Notes under the pieces: generated by a model
Databases searched by the model: none
Told to the model about the DNA's origin: nothing
Seen by the model: only the letters and a program-made list of their open reading frames with translations
Shown here: positions 1 through 12,323 of the stretch, in pieces
How positions within the stretch are numbered: position 1 is the stretch's first letter
Layout of the letters: the number at the start of each line of letters is the position of its first letter
Translations under genes and position numbers: made by a program
DNA from: Lepturacanthus savala
Taxonomy: Eukaryota > Chordata > Actinopteri > Scombriformes > Trichiuridae
Direction of reading: 5' to 3'
Length of the DNA stretch: 64,000 nucleotides
NCBI GenBank assembly: GCA_030544235.1
Contig: CM060468.1
Location: 12,554,258-12,618,257, forward strand

Positions 1-407
1 TTTCATGTTTTTTAAGATACAGTTTGTGAATACAGGCTGTGTGCATTTCAAATGAGACCGTGTTTATAGAACACCTAGACCTTTTTATCATCAAAAGCAA
101 TTAAAATCTCACTTTCTTTGATATTGGACTTGAAATACAAGTGTGTCTTCTTCCTCAGTTCAAAACAGTTATTCCCTTCTTATACATACACTTTTTTTTC
201 ATTTCTCACATTGTTTATCTCTACACACTTTTTTGGCATCTTTGTTTCTTTTCCTCTCTTGAAACTGCCACTTTTAATTATCGCTTCCTCCCCCTTGTAG
301 CTTTCCTTCTCTCGCCTCCTCGTGCTTTTATTTATTTTATTGTTTTTTTCTCCTTCTGCATTTGTCTCTGTTCTTTCATCCAATCTTTTTGATTTTTTTT
401 TTTGCAG
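1..407 (+). other. dync2h1: dync2h1 intron (3' part)
   Basis: This is non-coding sequence ending in a T-rich pyrimidine tract and a TTTGCAG acceptor at 401-407. I found no further dync2h1 exon here, so the rest of this very large gene lies to the left of the window. The pyrimidine-rich character of 180-400 fits an intron 3' end. Confidence 0.8.
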
Positions 408-524
408 GTTGGAGGTCTCCAGTTGGAAGGTTGCAGTTTTGATGGTGCTCATCTTTGTGAGAACCAACATGACTCCCCGAGTGTGTCAGCTGTTCCGCCT
501 TGCTACATGGCCTGGGTTCCACAG
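408..524 (+). CDS. dync2h1: Cytoplasmic dynein-2 heavy chain 1, penultimate exon
   Basis: This 117-nt exon encodes 39 residues in phase 0/0, between a TTTGCAG acceptor and a CAG|GTATGT donor. The peptide starts VGGLQLEGCSFDGAHL and ends PPCYMAWVPQ. As I recall it, this matches the C-terminal dynein domain of human DYNC2H1 (LEGCSFDG, ENQ-DSPSVS, W-PQ). The protein is the motor subunit of dynein-2, which powers retrograde intraflagellar transport in cilia. The segment belongs to the C-terminal domain after the AAA+ ring. The next coding exon starts in phase 0 at 2867. The rest of the roughly 4,300-residue protein is outside the window. Strand and frame are certain; orthology is inferred from the recalled sequence and from the neighbouring pdgfd. 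Confidence 0.93.
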
Positions 525-2866
525 GTATGTCTGTCACAAAAAGTCACGTTGTTGCCTTCATCATGAAAGTTTGTTTTCTCACCGGCTATCTCAAATTTGT
601 ATGAATGGGTCTGTGTGAAACAGACATAGGCCTTGAGCCAAAGAGCAATTGATTGTGTCTTTGTGATGGTTTGAATTATTTGTATTGGTAAATAAAGTGA
701 TCTAAATTCTAAGGAAGTGTTCAATAATTAGACTTTTAAGGAATAAATCTGTCAATTTTCTATATTTTTCTTATTGTCACAAACCTCATGTGCAGAATGA
801 ATGAATTGATCCTTTTTTACAAGTATTGTGTGTATATCCAAAGCCTAATTTACCTTTTTTCTATTTGCTGTAGAAGTCTGTTGTTGTCCAAAAAATATTA
901 GAAGCCATTAGAGGAAAGTCCCTTCATCTGAAGGCAATGGCTACCATAGTTTGTTTAGAAACGGCTCCAAAGACTAATAATGGTGACAACATTTTCAGTC
1001 TTACGAGATAAGCTCCTTGTACAGCAGACGCCACTGTGCATATAGAATTAGGTTCCATTTACTTTGCTATCTCATTTCACATCAACAAAGAGGTTGTGAT
1101 ATGTAGGACATTGTATTTATTAAAAGAACTATATTCTTTATGGTATGTCATGTTTACCATAATAAGCAATCAATTATTAGTTAATTATACATTAAAATCA
1201 GGACACCACTCTTGTCAAAGAGACACTTCTGGACTCTGATCGAGTCAACTCTAGTTACCACTTTGCATTCAGTTTATTTAGCAAGTTAATAAGATTTAAA
1301 AGAGAAGTTGTATGTACGGGGATCTCAGATGCTTTTCTGCATTGGAAAATCGATAGACAACGACATCTGTTCAAGCATAATGTTTATTAAGAATAAAATG
1401 TTACACAATTTGAATGAGGTAGTTGGTGATAAATCACCTGTCAGATCACAAGTCGCTACAATCAAATCAATAACAGCTCTTTCAAAGAACAACAGACACC
1501 AACCCTTTCAAAAGCCATTAAGCAGCAGTAATAATATGCAGCCATCTTTGAGTTTCAAGTCTGTTTTTGAACAGGCCTGGGAAGCCTCAGAAACTCAAAC
1601 TGCACAGCTGTGTCCAGTAGTCGGGAGGTTTGGTGTTTTAAACCAGGGAGGCTTATCCTTTGTGATCGTTATCTGGAAATTAGCGGTCAGCTGACCCATC
1701 AACGATCGTTTGAATCCTGAATTCATTTAACTGAATTAATCAAGAAACAACCATGAAAACATAACATAAAGAAACATTAAAGAAATTTCAAAAGTATGAT
1801 AGTGTAACAAGTGAAAGTAACAAACGTTGTGAAAAAGTAATTAGGTAAAATGTCTTGAGAGACCAAGAGTAAGATAAGAAAAGAGAAAGGATAATGACTA
1901 AGTAGCTTTCCATGATCTTAAGAGTATGAGTCTTTGATGGCTGATGTGTAACTACTCTCTGGTGAAAGAGACAGGGTTTTTGCATAGAGGCACACATCTA
2001 CAACTAAACTTTTAATTATCTTAATGTTCAGGTGACTTTGATTATTCAATAAACCATTTACTTCAAGTATATCTTTCACTGTAGCTCATTGCAATGTAAC
2101 AGTTCATTTCACAGTTAGGAACAGATCTAATCCTAATGGTGGCTAATGTCACTACACAGGAGTTTAACCTAGACTGTATTACTAAACATCAAAACATTGC
2201 TACTGTTAATTCTTTAAATCTTTCTTTGATTCTTCTTATACATATAGAACTCAGGGTTACACCTGCAATTTGTGCAATTTCAAAAAAACTAATTTCAGCT
2301 TCACGGTTTATTTATTTTTAGCCTTTTGGCTCAAAGTAAGAGTTTTGTGTGTGTGTGTTTCCAGGAATGATTGGTTGGCTTTATAGCTTAGTTCTGTCCT
2401 TCATCCTTGAAGTTATTTTCTCAAAAAAACAACAAAAAAACATAAGTGACCTGTGGAGAGAAGGAGGTTTGTTGTGCCTGTGTGTGTTTGTGTGAGGGGG
2501 ACATACAGGTCTCAGTTTTTGGTCTTAAATCCAGTAAAGGGGAAAGGCGGTGTCAGTGAGTCTGCAGGGTGTCCACTTGACACCTTTATGGTTGTCAGGA
2601 GAGTCCATGAATCTTCTGGCAGACTTCATTTATACTTTTTTGAAGAATTTCTTGAAAGGGTCTTTTCAGTCATCAAATTCCCTGTTCCTTCACAGCTGAG
2701 AGAGCTCTGAGCGACACCCAGGTATCCTACAGATACAACCAGCTAGGGAACAATAGTCACTCTGCAGCATTTGTGTGGTTATCTCCACTTATTTCATCAT
2801 TCTTACATGATTGAAAAGATATAAACAATATGTTTGCTCACTACTTTGTGTCCTTTTTCCTCCTAG
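525..2866 (+). other. dync2h1: dync2h1 last intron
   Basis: This is a 2.34-kb intron with a GTATGT donor at 525 and a TCCTTTTTCCTCCTAG acceptor ending at 2866. I see no coding exon, structured RNA or clear transposon in it. It is AT-rich with a short TG tract near 2350. Confidence 0.85.
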
Positions 2867-3028
2867 AACTCGGCTGCTGACTCTGCAGCTTCAGAGGAGA
2901 GTATCTGGCTGCCACTCTACACTAGCTCAGAGAGAGTGAAGGTGGTCACACATATCTGTCTGCCCTGCGGCACTAACTCCAGCCAGTGGATACAGACTGG
3001 AGCTGCTCTCTTTCTTAAACAGCAATAA
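2867..3028 (+). CDS. dync2h1: Cytoplasmic dynein-2 heavy chain 1, terminal coding exon
   Basis: This 162-nt exon encodes the last 53 residues and a TAA stop at 3026-3028. It begins in phase 0 right after a strong polypyrimidine acceptor. The peptide contains WLPLYTSSERVKVVT and ends QWIQTGAALFLKQQ. This matches the recalled human C-terminus (LPVYTSAERDRVVT ... QWIQCGAALFLKNQ) and is one residue longer than that exon. The first dozen residues (Ala/Ser/Glu-rich) are the diverged part. It joins in frame to 408-524 to complete the C-terminal domain of the retrograde IFT motor. Confidence 0.94.
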   Translation, partial: NSAADSAASEESIWLPLYTSSERVKVVTHICLPCGTNSSQWIQTGAALFLKQQ

Positions 3029-3640
3029 GAGAACAACCTTTCAGGTAGAAAACAGAAACCGGGTCCTTCTGTAACAAGTGGAAGCAAAAACGGTTCCAGG
3101 CAGGTGAGGAACATATTATAGTCATAAAGGGTCAAACTGACTGGCTGAAAAATATACAAGAGACAAAGATAAGACAAATATTCAACACTGTAAAATGTCC
3201 TAATGAATCACCTTAGCTTGGAGACTAAAACTTACAGCACGTTGCTATCAATTGCATAATATGGTTAAAGGGAAAGCACCAGACGGGAAGAGAACAATTG
3301 AAGAGTAATTTGACTTTATACTTGTCTAATACTACTACTTAAGGGAAAAGTCGTTTGCAGGATAAGACAAAAACATGGAGGACAGGCTTCTGCTGCAGCA
3401 GTGGCATCTTTAATGAGATATAAACAGATCACAGGCTATTACACGCTCTGATACGCCTGAGTTCTCCTAACGTTCGCCTTATAAACATTCATACCTACAT
3501 TTCATAATATATTGTAAAACTGTACCTCAGTGCTTCAGTAACTTCATTTACGAGATTAGTTTGAGCCTGCAGTGTTTAGAGTATTTTTCGAATTGTATTT
3601 ATTCTATTTCAAATAAAAGATGAACTGAAAAGTTATTAAT
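3029..3640 (+). other. dync2h1: Probable dync2h1 3' UTR
   Basis: The first AATAAA hexamer after the stop is at 3612-3617, followed by a T/G-containing stretch, so the mRNA may end near 3630-3640. This rests on the hexamer alone; no transcript evidence was available. Confidence 0.4.
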
Positions 3641-6600
3641 AGTGTTTGTATTAAATGCCTTCAATCTGCACTCTCACACTCATTTATTTCAACATGCTTT
3701 TATTTAGTAGAAGTTGGGTATACTAGAAATAATAGAAAATACCAATGCAGAGGTGTGTGTGTGTGTTTTTCAGTGCTGGTCTGACTGTCCACCACCACAC
3801 CCAATCATTCCTCACAAGCGTGCAGCAGTAAACAATACCGATCACAGTTCACTTTACTCGCTCTGTCTCTCACCTAATTCTGCAGAAACGAGCTTTTACA
3901 GGCATGAAATGCTTCACTGTTGGTTCCCAAAGCAAATGGTGATTCTCTCTTTCTCGCTCACACACACACACGTATTCACAACCACTCAGTTAGTCCATAA
4001 CCTCTGTGTGATTGGTTCTGAGTTGAGGTTGAGTGGAGTCTGTGAAGTTGTGATTGATGGCCACAGAGCTACCAGGCAGGGTGGGAGGTGTGTAAGGTGT
4101 GTGTGTGTGTGTACATATGTGTGGAGACAAAGGATCCAGCCAAGAGCATCAACATTGATTGATGGCTTAATTAAGTCCATTCTTTTTTCTGTATCTGCCT
4201 GTTTTTTTTGTTTTTGTTTATGCAGTTGTGCAAATGTTTGCATATGTGTGTATATCTGTGCACTCTTCTGTAAATGTGTGTGTGTGTGTGTGTGTGGATT
4301 CAGAGAAAAGGGTTGAAATGAGGGAGGAGCGGGTATTGTGTGTGCACTGCAGTGTGACAAAATGGGAGTGAAATGGAACAGCAGGTTTAAAAAGGAGAGA
4401 GGATTGGATTTTGGTGAAACACGGCCCTCTGGGTCAACGAGAGAGAGCAAGATGATGCAGGGAGCAAGGGAGAGCAAGAAAAAGGCTTTAAAACCGGTAT
4501 GAGAAAATTGTAGAGAAACGGGAAAATGAGGACCACACAGGTGACAAGTTGGAAGGAGAACATGGGTTAAAGGGAAAGATGGATGGATAGGGTTAGGACA
4601 AGCAGTGAGTGAAAAATGAGCAGGAGGGCAGGGTGTGAACGACAGGGATCAAGTAAAAAATACATTAATTCAAGTGAGTGCAATGCTTATACCTACTGCA
4701 ATGTTCCACTTTTAGTCAATTTATCTATACGCTCTTCCTTTAGTTTTGAGGACTGCTAATCCTGCAGGCTGGAGGTAGAAAATAAACATCAGCATTGCAA
4801 CAAACAGAAAGTGCTTTGTTACCAAGGCAATATGTGTTCTTTTCAGGCTTTGTCAGAAATTAGCATGATTTGAGAAACTATTGTGATACAATTTCGATCA
4901 CAAACCCACACAGTGTGAGTAGTTCCACCTTCAGAACAATAATTTAAATGTACTGCTGATGATAATTATACAAGTTGCAAACCTCTCAACAGAGTGTTAA
5001 AAATCATTCAGTATAGGTCTGACGGACAAATAAAGGATAAAGCTGATGATATTTTTTTATCGTCAAGACATTCCATTAAAAAAAAGGGAAAACCTAAAAT
5101 GTGTTAATTAATCTCTCAACACTTTTTGTCCTCCCAGACTTGTCTGTGGAAAACAATGCAAAGTAAAAATAACAAAAAAACTAGTCACAAATATGCAGAT
5201 TTAAATTCAAATTTCATCTTTAAATTGTAAAGGATAAACTATTTATATCACTATTTAATTTTTTTTCCCAGTTGCTGCTCTGGTCTTCACTTCTTTATCT
5301 GCTTGGCTTTTTTTTTGTACCTCCCTCCATTCTTCCATGACTTCCTCATGTCATTCTTGTACGACGGCCACCATTCATTCATGTTTGGGGCTTTCCTTCG
5401 TTGTTTAACCTACAATACAATGCAGTGCTTATGTAAAGCTTGCCTATGTGAGAGAAATAAACATTTCATTTTGTGTCTGATAATCTCTCTCACCCACATA
5501 CAAGAAACAACAAGTCCAAATAAATACTTAAAAAACACAAGAAGGTAAACAGTTAAGTATATGACCCGTTCATTTATTTTCCTCTCCAGTTCTTAGATAA
5601 TTATTTCCATCAGATTCGTCTGTCTATACACAGCTTGTTTCATGCATATTGCCCCTATATTTTAATTCATGCCACCCAGCATGATAACTGGATACTACAT
5701 GTGAGTTTCTACATTTAAAATAAGTGATCCCTACTGCATTATACACTCATTATTTCCATTTTCATGAAAGAACGACAGAAACCTCAGATGAGTCACAGCC
5801 TGCTGTGACTAATGTCAGACTGGTTAAGTGCCGATTTGGCTAAAATCATCACCTTGAGCATCATAGCATTATGCATACAGATATGCAAAGAAGTGAACTC
5901 TAAACAGATTTGAATCTCTTCTGAATCTGATCACCATAATCATTTTTTTTACCCGCTATACATTTTATTACTGAGAGCCTCTTGCTTCAGGGGTTTGGGG
6001 AGGCCACTGTTTTATGTCTGCAGGACCCGAACCTGGTCCCTGGAGCACCTGGTGAAGACACTTCGGGTTTCGCCCACTGCCTCCATTAGCTTCACTGTGA
6101 GAATACTGTGTGATTCCCACATTTCACTGAGACCTTTTTCCAATAAACACACTAGATTACAAAAGACGCTGTCTGTCCCACCTCACCGAAGGTTTTTTTT
6201 TAGGGGTTGAAGGGAAAGGAAAAGCTAACACCACCTACAGAATGACAGAATGTTCATAAAGAAGATGGAAAAGTGCTGAAAATATACTGCAGGAGAGCAG
6301 TATGGTGCGGGGTGGGCAATATCAGCAACAGGCTGTAAAAATGTAAGAAAGGATGAATAGAATCGACTTTGTTTTCCTGCAGGTTTAGCTGACATGAAGA
6401 CCACGACCATTAACCCCCATTTGGTCAGTTGACCTGTACAGAATTAGCTGTTTAATTTAATGACACATGCAGACACTTTTGTGCATCCTATAGATTTACT
6501 GTTAACTTATATTTCCTTCATATTCAAATATATATTACACAATTATTTTGTTATAGATATTTCATTTTGTGTCATCTATATATTCACCCGGCTGAAAATT

Positions 6601-7206
6601 GATCTTTCCATATCTGGGGGAACATATTGTAGCACTACTTAACATGATATCTGTGATACCTTCATCCTCTAATGGACCTTTCCTTGCAGTGTCTATAGTA
6701 TGTCATCCAGGATGCGTGCATAGATTTTAATAAGGCGCCTGAGGAGTGGTCAGCCACTGCTTCAGCTGACAGGACAACGGCATTCACCTGCTCATTACAA
6801 TAACGATCCACAATGAACATAAAAATAATTGCACAGCATTTGAACCCACATTGAAGAGATGGAAGGGCCATGTGATCTCATATAATGTTCCCGAAGCTCT
6901 TAGAATAAAGACGATTGAATTATATCAGACGTCTGCTTAAATCTCTGCTCACTAAAAGCTTGTTACTGAGGCATTGCTGTTGGAGACGCCCGGGTCACTT
7001 CTGGAATAAGAATATGTCTTTTAAATCCCAATTGAAGTGCTGGATGCCCACTTTGTAGCTTGCTCAAATGACTAAATAACACGTTTCCTCTCTTCTCTTT
7101 AAGAATAATTTTGGTTTTGATGCAGGTTTTCATAAATATCGTTGAGATTTTGTCTTGCATCCTACATAATGGAGAAAAGTGTGATGCTTTGTGATGCTCA
7201 CAGCAT
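3641..7206. other. Intergenic, no gene recognised
   Basis: I find no exon with coding character and flanking splice sites. The stretch is AT-rich with short (TG)n and (CA)n runs near 3750, 3960, 4100 and 4275-4297. Open frames across 3714-4477 come from low-complexity CA/TG sequence and are not credible genes. Confidence 0.6.
4275..4297. repeat. (TG)n microsatellite
   Basis: This is an uninterrupted TG dinucleotide run of about 11 units. Confidence 0.9.
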
Positions 7207-7700
7207 TTAAAGAATAACTGATTTCAGAATTCCATTGGCAACAACTCTTTTAAATATAGCTGCAAGCAGCAATGAGGGGCCAAGCAGTGAAGAAGGCCTA
7301 AGTTGCCATGGCAACTGAATGAAGTTAGGCCAGAGAGATGGCCATAAGCACCCACAAGAAGTTTCATGTTGATACACCAAAGTTTGGCTGAGATATAAGG
7401 CCACTTCCTGTTCTGTGGCTTCACCATTAAATTTGATTGGCTCTGGCAGCTGAAAGCTTTGACAGACAATAAAATCACATAGTTTCACATGTTTCAGGCT
7501 CTGTGGTCAGTGGAATATGTTTGCTGATTTTGGTATAATCCAATATGGTGGCCAAATATTTATACTGACCCCAAAAATTGGAAAGGATCAACAATGTGAC
7601 AACTAACAGTATGATTGGGCATTGCAGTTTTGTTCTGTAACAAGTCATGAGATATGAGCCGCAACACATTTTTGCCAATTAAAGCGCCCCCTAGAGGTCA
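7207..7700. repeat. Diverged interspersed repeat, family not assigned
   Basis: The block holds ATAGCTGCAAGCAGCAATGA near 7255, then GAAGTTTCATGTTGATACA near 7359, CCAATATGGTGGCC near 7540 and GCGCCCCCTAGAGGTC near 7684. These phrases recur in a common teleost non-autonomous repeat as I remember it. It is scored by recalled motifs, not by visible terminal repeats, so its ends are approximate. Minus-strand open frames across it are products of the repeat. Confidence 0.5.
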
Positions 7701-10122
7701 AAGGCCATCAGATTTCTTGAGCATCCGCCTGAAGTACATGTTTCAAGTTCCGTTTTGATACATGAAAGCACCTCAGTACTACGAGGTGTAATGCATGTTC
7801 AGGTCCATCAGTGTGTCCTCTCCCTGGAAAGAGATCCTGCCTTCAGCAGAGTCAGAGGGTCTGACATGACCACAAGGTCCCCCTTTCTTCCCTGTCTCAT
7901 TTCTGTTCTCTCCATCTTTTTTTCTCCGATTGTGTTCCTCTTGAAATCTCCTCTCTTCTTTGTTCTTCCACCATTTGTTCTTCCCTCGTCTTCCTCCACC
8001 TTTACACCTTTCCCTCCACTCACATTTTGCTTCTCTCCTGTTATCTTTACATTTTCTCACTTACCAGTCCTTCCACTGTGCCTTTGTTCCTCAAAACATG
8101 TCTTCCCGCATTTCCTCTTTCTCTCTTCCCTTCTTGAATCCGTGATCCCCCTGCAGACGAGAGGGATTATCGTAATATTGATAGATCTCGGACAGGATTC
8201 CTTCTGGACTTTTCCGCCACCACTCGTGCAGTATTTGAGACCGTATGTCTGGTCGAACAAAATCAAAATACATCTTTGTGTAATAGTAGGTTGCAGCAGT
8301 GGTGAAATATGAGTCCAAATTATGGGTTATTGTTACATTAAATTCAAACATAGCATGAAAAACAAGCTTATAAAATGAAAATATTTTGTTGTGTCAGCGT
8401 GTGTTTAACATGATGATTTGGTATAATTCCCTGTCTCGGCCTGCTAATCCATAATCTCCCTGTAGACTGAAGAGATCATTGTAATACAGGCGAATGTGTG
8501 TGTGTCTGTGAGAAATGTGTGTGTATTTCTATACTGGCTGGCTGTCTCTGTCATTAACATACTTTAAAGCTTGTGGATTTATTTCAATGAGCACATGAAG
8601 GAGGGGTAATTATTAGGATTTTATTGAGTATGAACGGTTCATAATGTGGATGATTTTGGAAACGGCACTTTGTTTGCACACATTTTAGGCAGTTTAGGAT
8701 GTGCATCTAAAGGTGTATTTTTGACATGAATTGCAATGACTGCTTTGACCAAACAAAATGGGTGAGCAGCTGTTGCTCCAGTCCAGTACTAATAATAGTG
8801 CAGGATGATGATGGTGACTCAGCTCGGCTGCAGTCTGCAGTGAAGTGCGTCCATTGAGGTGAAGATGTCCATCGAATAAAACAGGATTGATCACAGAGTT
8901 GTGTGAAGCATCTTAGCCAACTCCTCCTCTGAAAAGGAATGACCCCGCAAAAATATAATATAAATGTAATCCCATAAATAACATGAGTTCCCAAAACGGC
9001 AAAGAATGGAAACCTTGGCAACTTCAGTGCCTCACGCGGCAGCCTGAAATTATTTGGCTGGTGGTTTGTAGGTTTTGCCCAGCATCCTTTTGAAATCAGC
9101 CTTAGTGGTTTTTGTAGTTGTCAGAACTGCCAGAATTGCTGTCTTCGCAAAACCATTTCCATTCAGTGCAGATGCTTAACAGATGGTCCAGGCTGTTGCA
9201 AACATCACTAAGCACCAGGGTACAATTTTGTATCAACTCATTTTAATAGAGCAAGTGCAGATGGATGTAAGAATGACACATTACTCTGAATTCTGCTTTT
9301 CTTTTGAGTAGTTTTTTTTTTGTATTTGGAGACATGGTGATAAAATAAACACCACAATTCTCTGCATTATTATGGGTTTGATATTTTCTAGATTGCATAA
9401 CAATAAAACTGTTGAAGTGTTGCGGTGAGCAAAGCGCCCAACGTTTCGTTCCTAATAGTCTCACTGAGGGGTGTTAGATGCACATCCTTCAAATGCTTTT
9501 TTGATAAAAGGTCCTCTGTGCACTCACTGCAGGGTCTTTCTTCTGTCCTGCTTTCTCCATAATTGCTTGCTGTTTAAAAATCTATTTGAGAAGTTTTCAT
9601 TCCGTATGTTGAACTTTCAGTGAGCTATTTGCAGTGTGGTTCCCACGCTGGATCGATGCTGCCATCACTGGCCACACAGACCGTCCAAAAGCTGTTTGAA
9701 TTGATTTTATATGACACATACGCTTTGTCTGAATTGATCACATTCCAACTTGTGGCTGCCAATGTTGTCTTTATATATATGTATGAAACTCCTCTTTTCT
9801 GTTGACCGCTTACCTATCGAGTTACTGCAACTTGCAGGCGATTGGGGCTGTGGCAATATACATTAAAGTGGAAGTGCATGTTCCCCAGCTCTTCTGGACG
9901 TTACATTGGCATACATACATTGTCATTATCTATTTTTTTCCCTGGCATCATTCTGGCATTACTTTACCATATTTGTGCCCCCTACTTTTATCTCTTTTTG
10001 GTTTTTATATAATGATTTTATGAAATGATATGACTGCACTAGTTACTGTTTTATGGGTTAAAATATCTAAAATGAGTATTATTTTTAAATTTATTTTGTT
10101 TTGTTTTTTGGGATTTTGTATT
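7701..10122. other. Intergenic, no gene recognised
   Basis: A pyrimidine-rich block at 7880-8140 creates long open frames in several frames without credible splice or start context. Two related 44-bp segments near 8140 and 8448, and a GAAACGTT-containing tail-like segment at 9360-9475, are discussed as findings. Confidence 0.5.
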
Positions 10123-10265
10123 CTTTGTCACGTGATCAAAGTGTAATCACAGTGAAATGCAATCATCAGCTCCTTCGTAACAATTAGGCAACAAATAAGC
10201 AAGAGTCTGAGGGTAGAAGCTCCTCCTGAGGCCCTTCGGTGTTGGCCTGGTGCACCTCCTCCCCA
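10123..10265. repeat. Interspersed repeat fragment (TTTGTCACRTGATC type)
   Basis: The segment starts TTCTTTGTCACGTGATC and includes CACAGTGAAATG, then GTAGAAGCTCCTCCTGAGGC. A related segment begins near 24088 (ATTTGTCACATGTGATCACA, then GTGAAATG). Two diverged copies in one window, and likeness to a familiar fish LINE/SINE tail, suggest a dispersed repeat. The family was not determined. Confidence 0.4.
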
Positions 10266-11459
10266 TCGCAGCATGGATAGAGAATAGGATGCCGTCTGGA
10301 TGGTTGGGATCCCCAGATGATCCATGTGGCTGGTACCACAGCTGCTGTTCAATCCCTCCACATTTACCCCAGCATACACCCAGATGGATCCAGGAATCAC
10401 AGCTGTTGTTCATCTTCTTCACCTTTTCCTCAACGCCTACTCCATTGGTTACATTTAAAAAATCTGCAGGAGGGAGAGTCTCTGAAGATGAAGTGCTCCA
10501 CATCCCTATGAGTGTCCCACAGCCAATCATTAACTGATATTAGTGAAAAATGTTTACAAAAGTGCACACAATTTGGTGGAGTTGACAGTAAGACGACTGG
10601 ATAGGGCTGCATCTTTTGAAATCCAGGAAATCCTTAAAATAAGACCAAATTGACCCAAGTCAGGAAAAAAGTATTAAATAAGATGAATTCTTTTATAGCA
10701 AGATATCTTCACCTGTTAAGGATTTCATTTTTTGCAGTGTGGAGTTAATGTTTCACCTTATGTTTCAACAAAAGTTTTACCATCTGATCACTTACATACA
10801 GAGAAGCGTTTCAGCTCTAACTGTGAAGTGGATGTCTGTTGTTTCTGGCAGCTGTTTGCTGAACGCTGTGTCTGTGTCTTTTACACTGAGGCAAGTTGGC
10901 GTTAACATTCTACAATTTATATAGATTTCATGACATTGAGACTCTTTCATGGAGAGGCCTGTTCTGTACCAAATGACTCTGACTCTGGCACTGGCCCTAA
11001 TTGTCTTCGAATCAGAAGACAATATACAGATCTTTCAGATGAGCAGATGTGCGGTTTAAACATTTCAACCAATAATATGCATATTTTGATCAATTAGGTT
11101 TCAATGTCAACATTAACACCAGCTCAAAACGTGTTTTATTGTTTAGTATCTCTTTATATTCTAGTTGTTTGTTCTAATGCGGCAAATAGACTACCAAGAA
11201 TAACTCCATAAGCAATTTGAATAGCGTCATTTGGAATCTGTGGCAACAACTCTGGCTGCTGAAAAGAAGACAATTTGTTTTTATCTTTTTTTTTTTATTG
11301 AACTTTCTCATTGCCAAGAGCAGAGCATAACATCAACATACACTACGCATCAAATATTACAAACAGCACTTTGAAACAGCAGCTTCAGACAGAAACGCTC
11401 ACTGCTGATCTTTGTTAAAGTGGAGAAATTAGTCATCTGTTCTTCTACTGTATAGCGGT
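10266..11459. other. Intergenic, no gene recognised
   Basis: The open frames here are short and on both strands, with no domain match I can recognise. I saw no repeat with clear ends. Confidence 0.5.
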
Positions 11460-12260
11460 AGACCCGGAACCTGGTACAGAGCCGTTATCGACCATCGCCC
11501 TTCAGTGGCAAAAAAGGGCAACGAGGAGCACTGGCAGTTAAAGATCAGTGACCCGGAAGACACGAACAGCAATAATGGCTGTCAGCGTTTATAGTGGTAA
11601 AGTCCTGGTACAAATCTGAAGTGGAGCTCAGGGAAATGGTCTTGAATCAGAGAAAGACCCGGCACAGCTCTTACAACAACAAATGGAACAACTGAGGAAA
11701 GAGCAAGACAGACAATCCATCAAAAAGAATTACTTTAGTGACATGACAGAGAAAACCACATGAAAGACCTGCTCACTCTGCCAGACTAGAGGGCTACAGC
11801 AGGAGGAGAGAACCATTGCTCCAAACAGAACAAAGACAAGAGACAAAAGAACCAAATTGTTGCTTTGACAGAGGAACTCAAGCAGAGGGACAGAGTAGGG
11901 GATGAAGGAAGAGGTGACTTCCTTCACTGAGGACGCTCCACGGTCAACACGCAGCAGTCGTCTCCTCCCTGAACAGCCAGCAGGATGATCCCCCCTCTCA
12001 ACCAGGGCAGCCAGAGTTCAGCAGCCACATCACACACTCACATGGTACCAGCAGACCGGACAGTCCCACTGCAAAAGTAGCAATTGTGTTACTGATCGAC
12101 TCAGAATGGAACATTTGTTGATGAGAAAAGGCTTTTTCCCCTCCAGGCACAAGGTAGCAGAACATTAGTGGCCAGATACAGACGCAGTCATGTATTCTCC
12201 TTCGGCCTTTTGATCCTGCAACAATGGAGCAATGAAGGTTTCTCATTACTCTGACTTCAC
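11460..12260 (+). pseudogene. Decayed ORF, probably transposon-derived
   Basis: The + strand shows successive protein-like stretches in shifting frames, broken by stops. Around 11644-11762 one frame reads PAQLLQQQMEQLRKEQDRQS, a Gln/Glu/Arg heptad-like pattern typical of coiled coil. Around 11860-11900 another reads QIVALTEELKQRDR. Around 12075-12110 it reads KVAIVLLIDSE, then after a frame change KRLFPSRHKVAEH near 12129-12155. Base composition is higher in GC than the flanks. I cannot name a family with confidence. The pattern suits an old copy of a repeated fish ORF with a coiled-coil part and a hydrolase-like strand. A decayed single-copy gene is the alternative. Confidence 0.4.
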
Positions 12261-12323
12261 CAGTCTATGCGTTTTACACTGAACCAAACAAAGCCAGCTT
12301 AATGCCAGCCCTTGTATGGTTTG

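Noticed and set aside
3714..4477. Long open frames on both strands (200 and 163 codons)
   Set aside because: They are made of CA/TG-rich low-complexity sequence with poly-Cys/Val and poly-His/Thr content and no splice or domain support.
7755..8312. 185-codon + frame
   Set aside because: Most of it is a C/T-rich tract open in several frames at once; no recognisable domain or start context.
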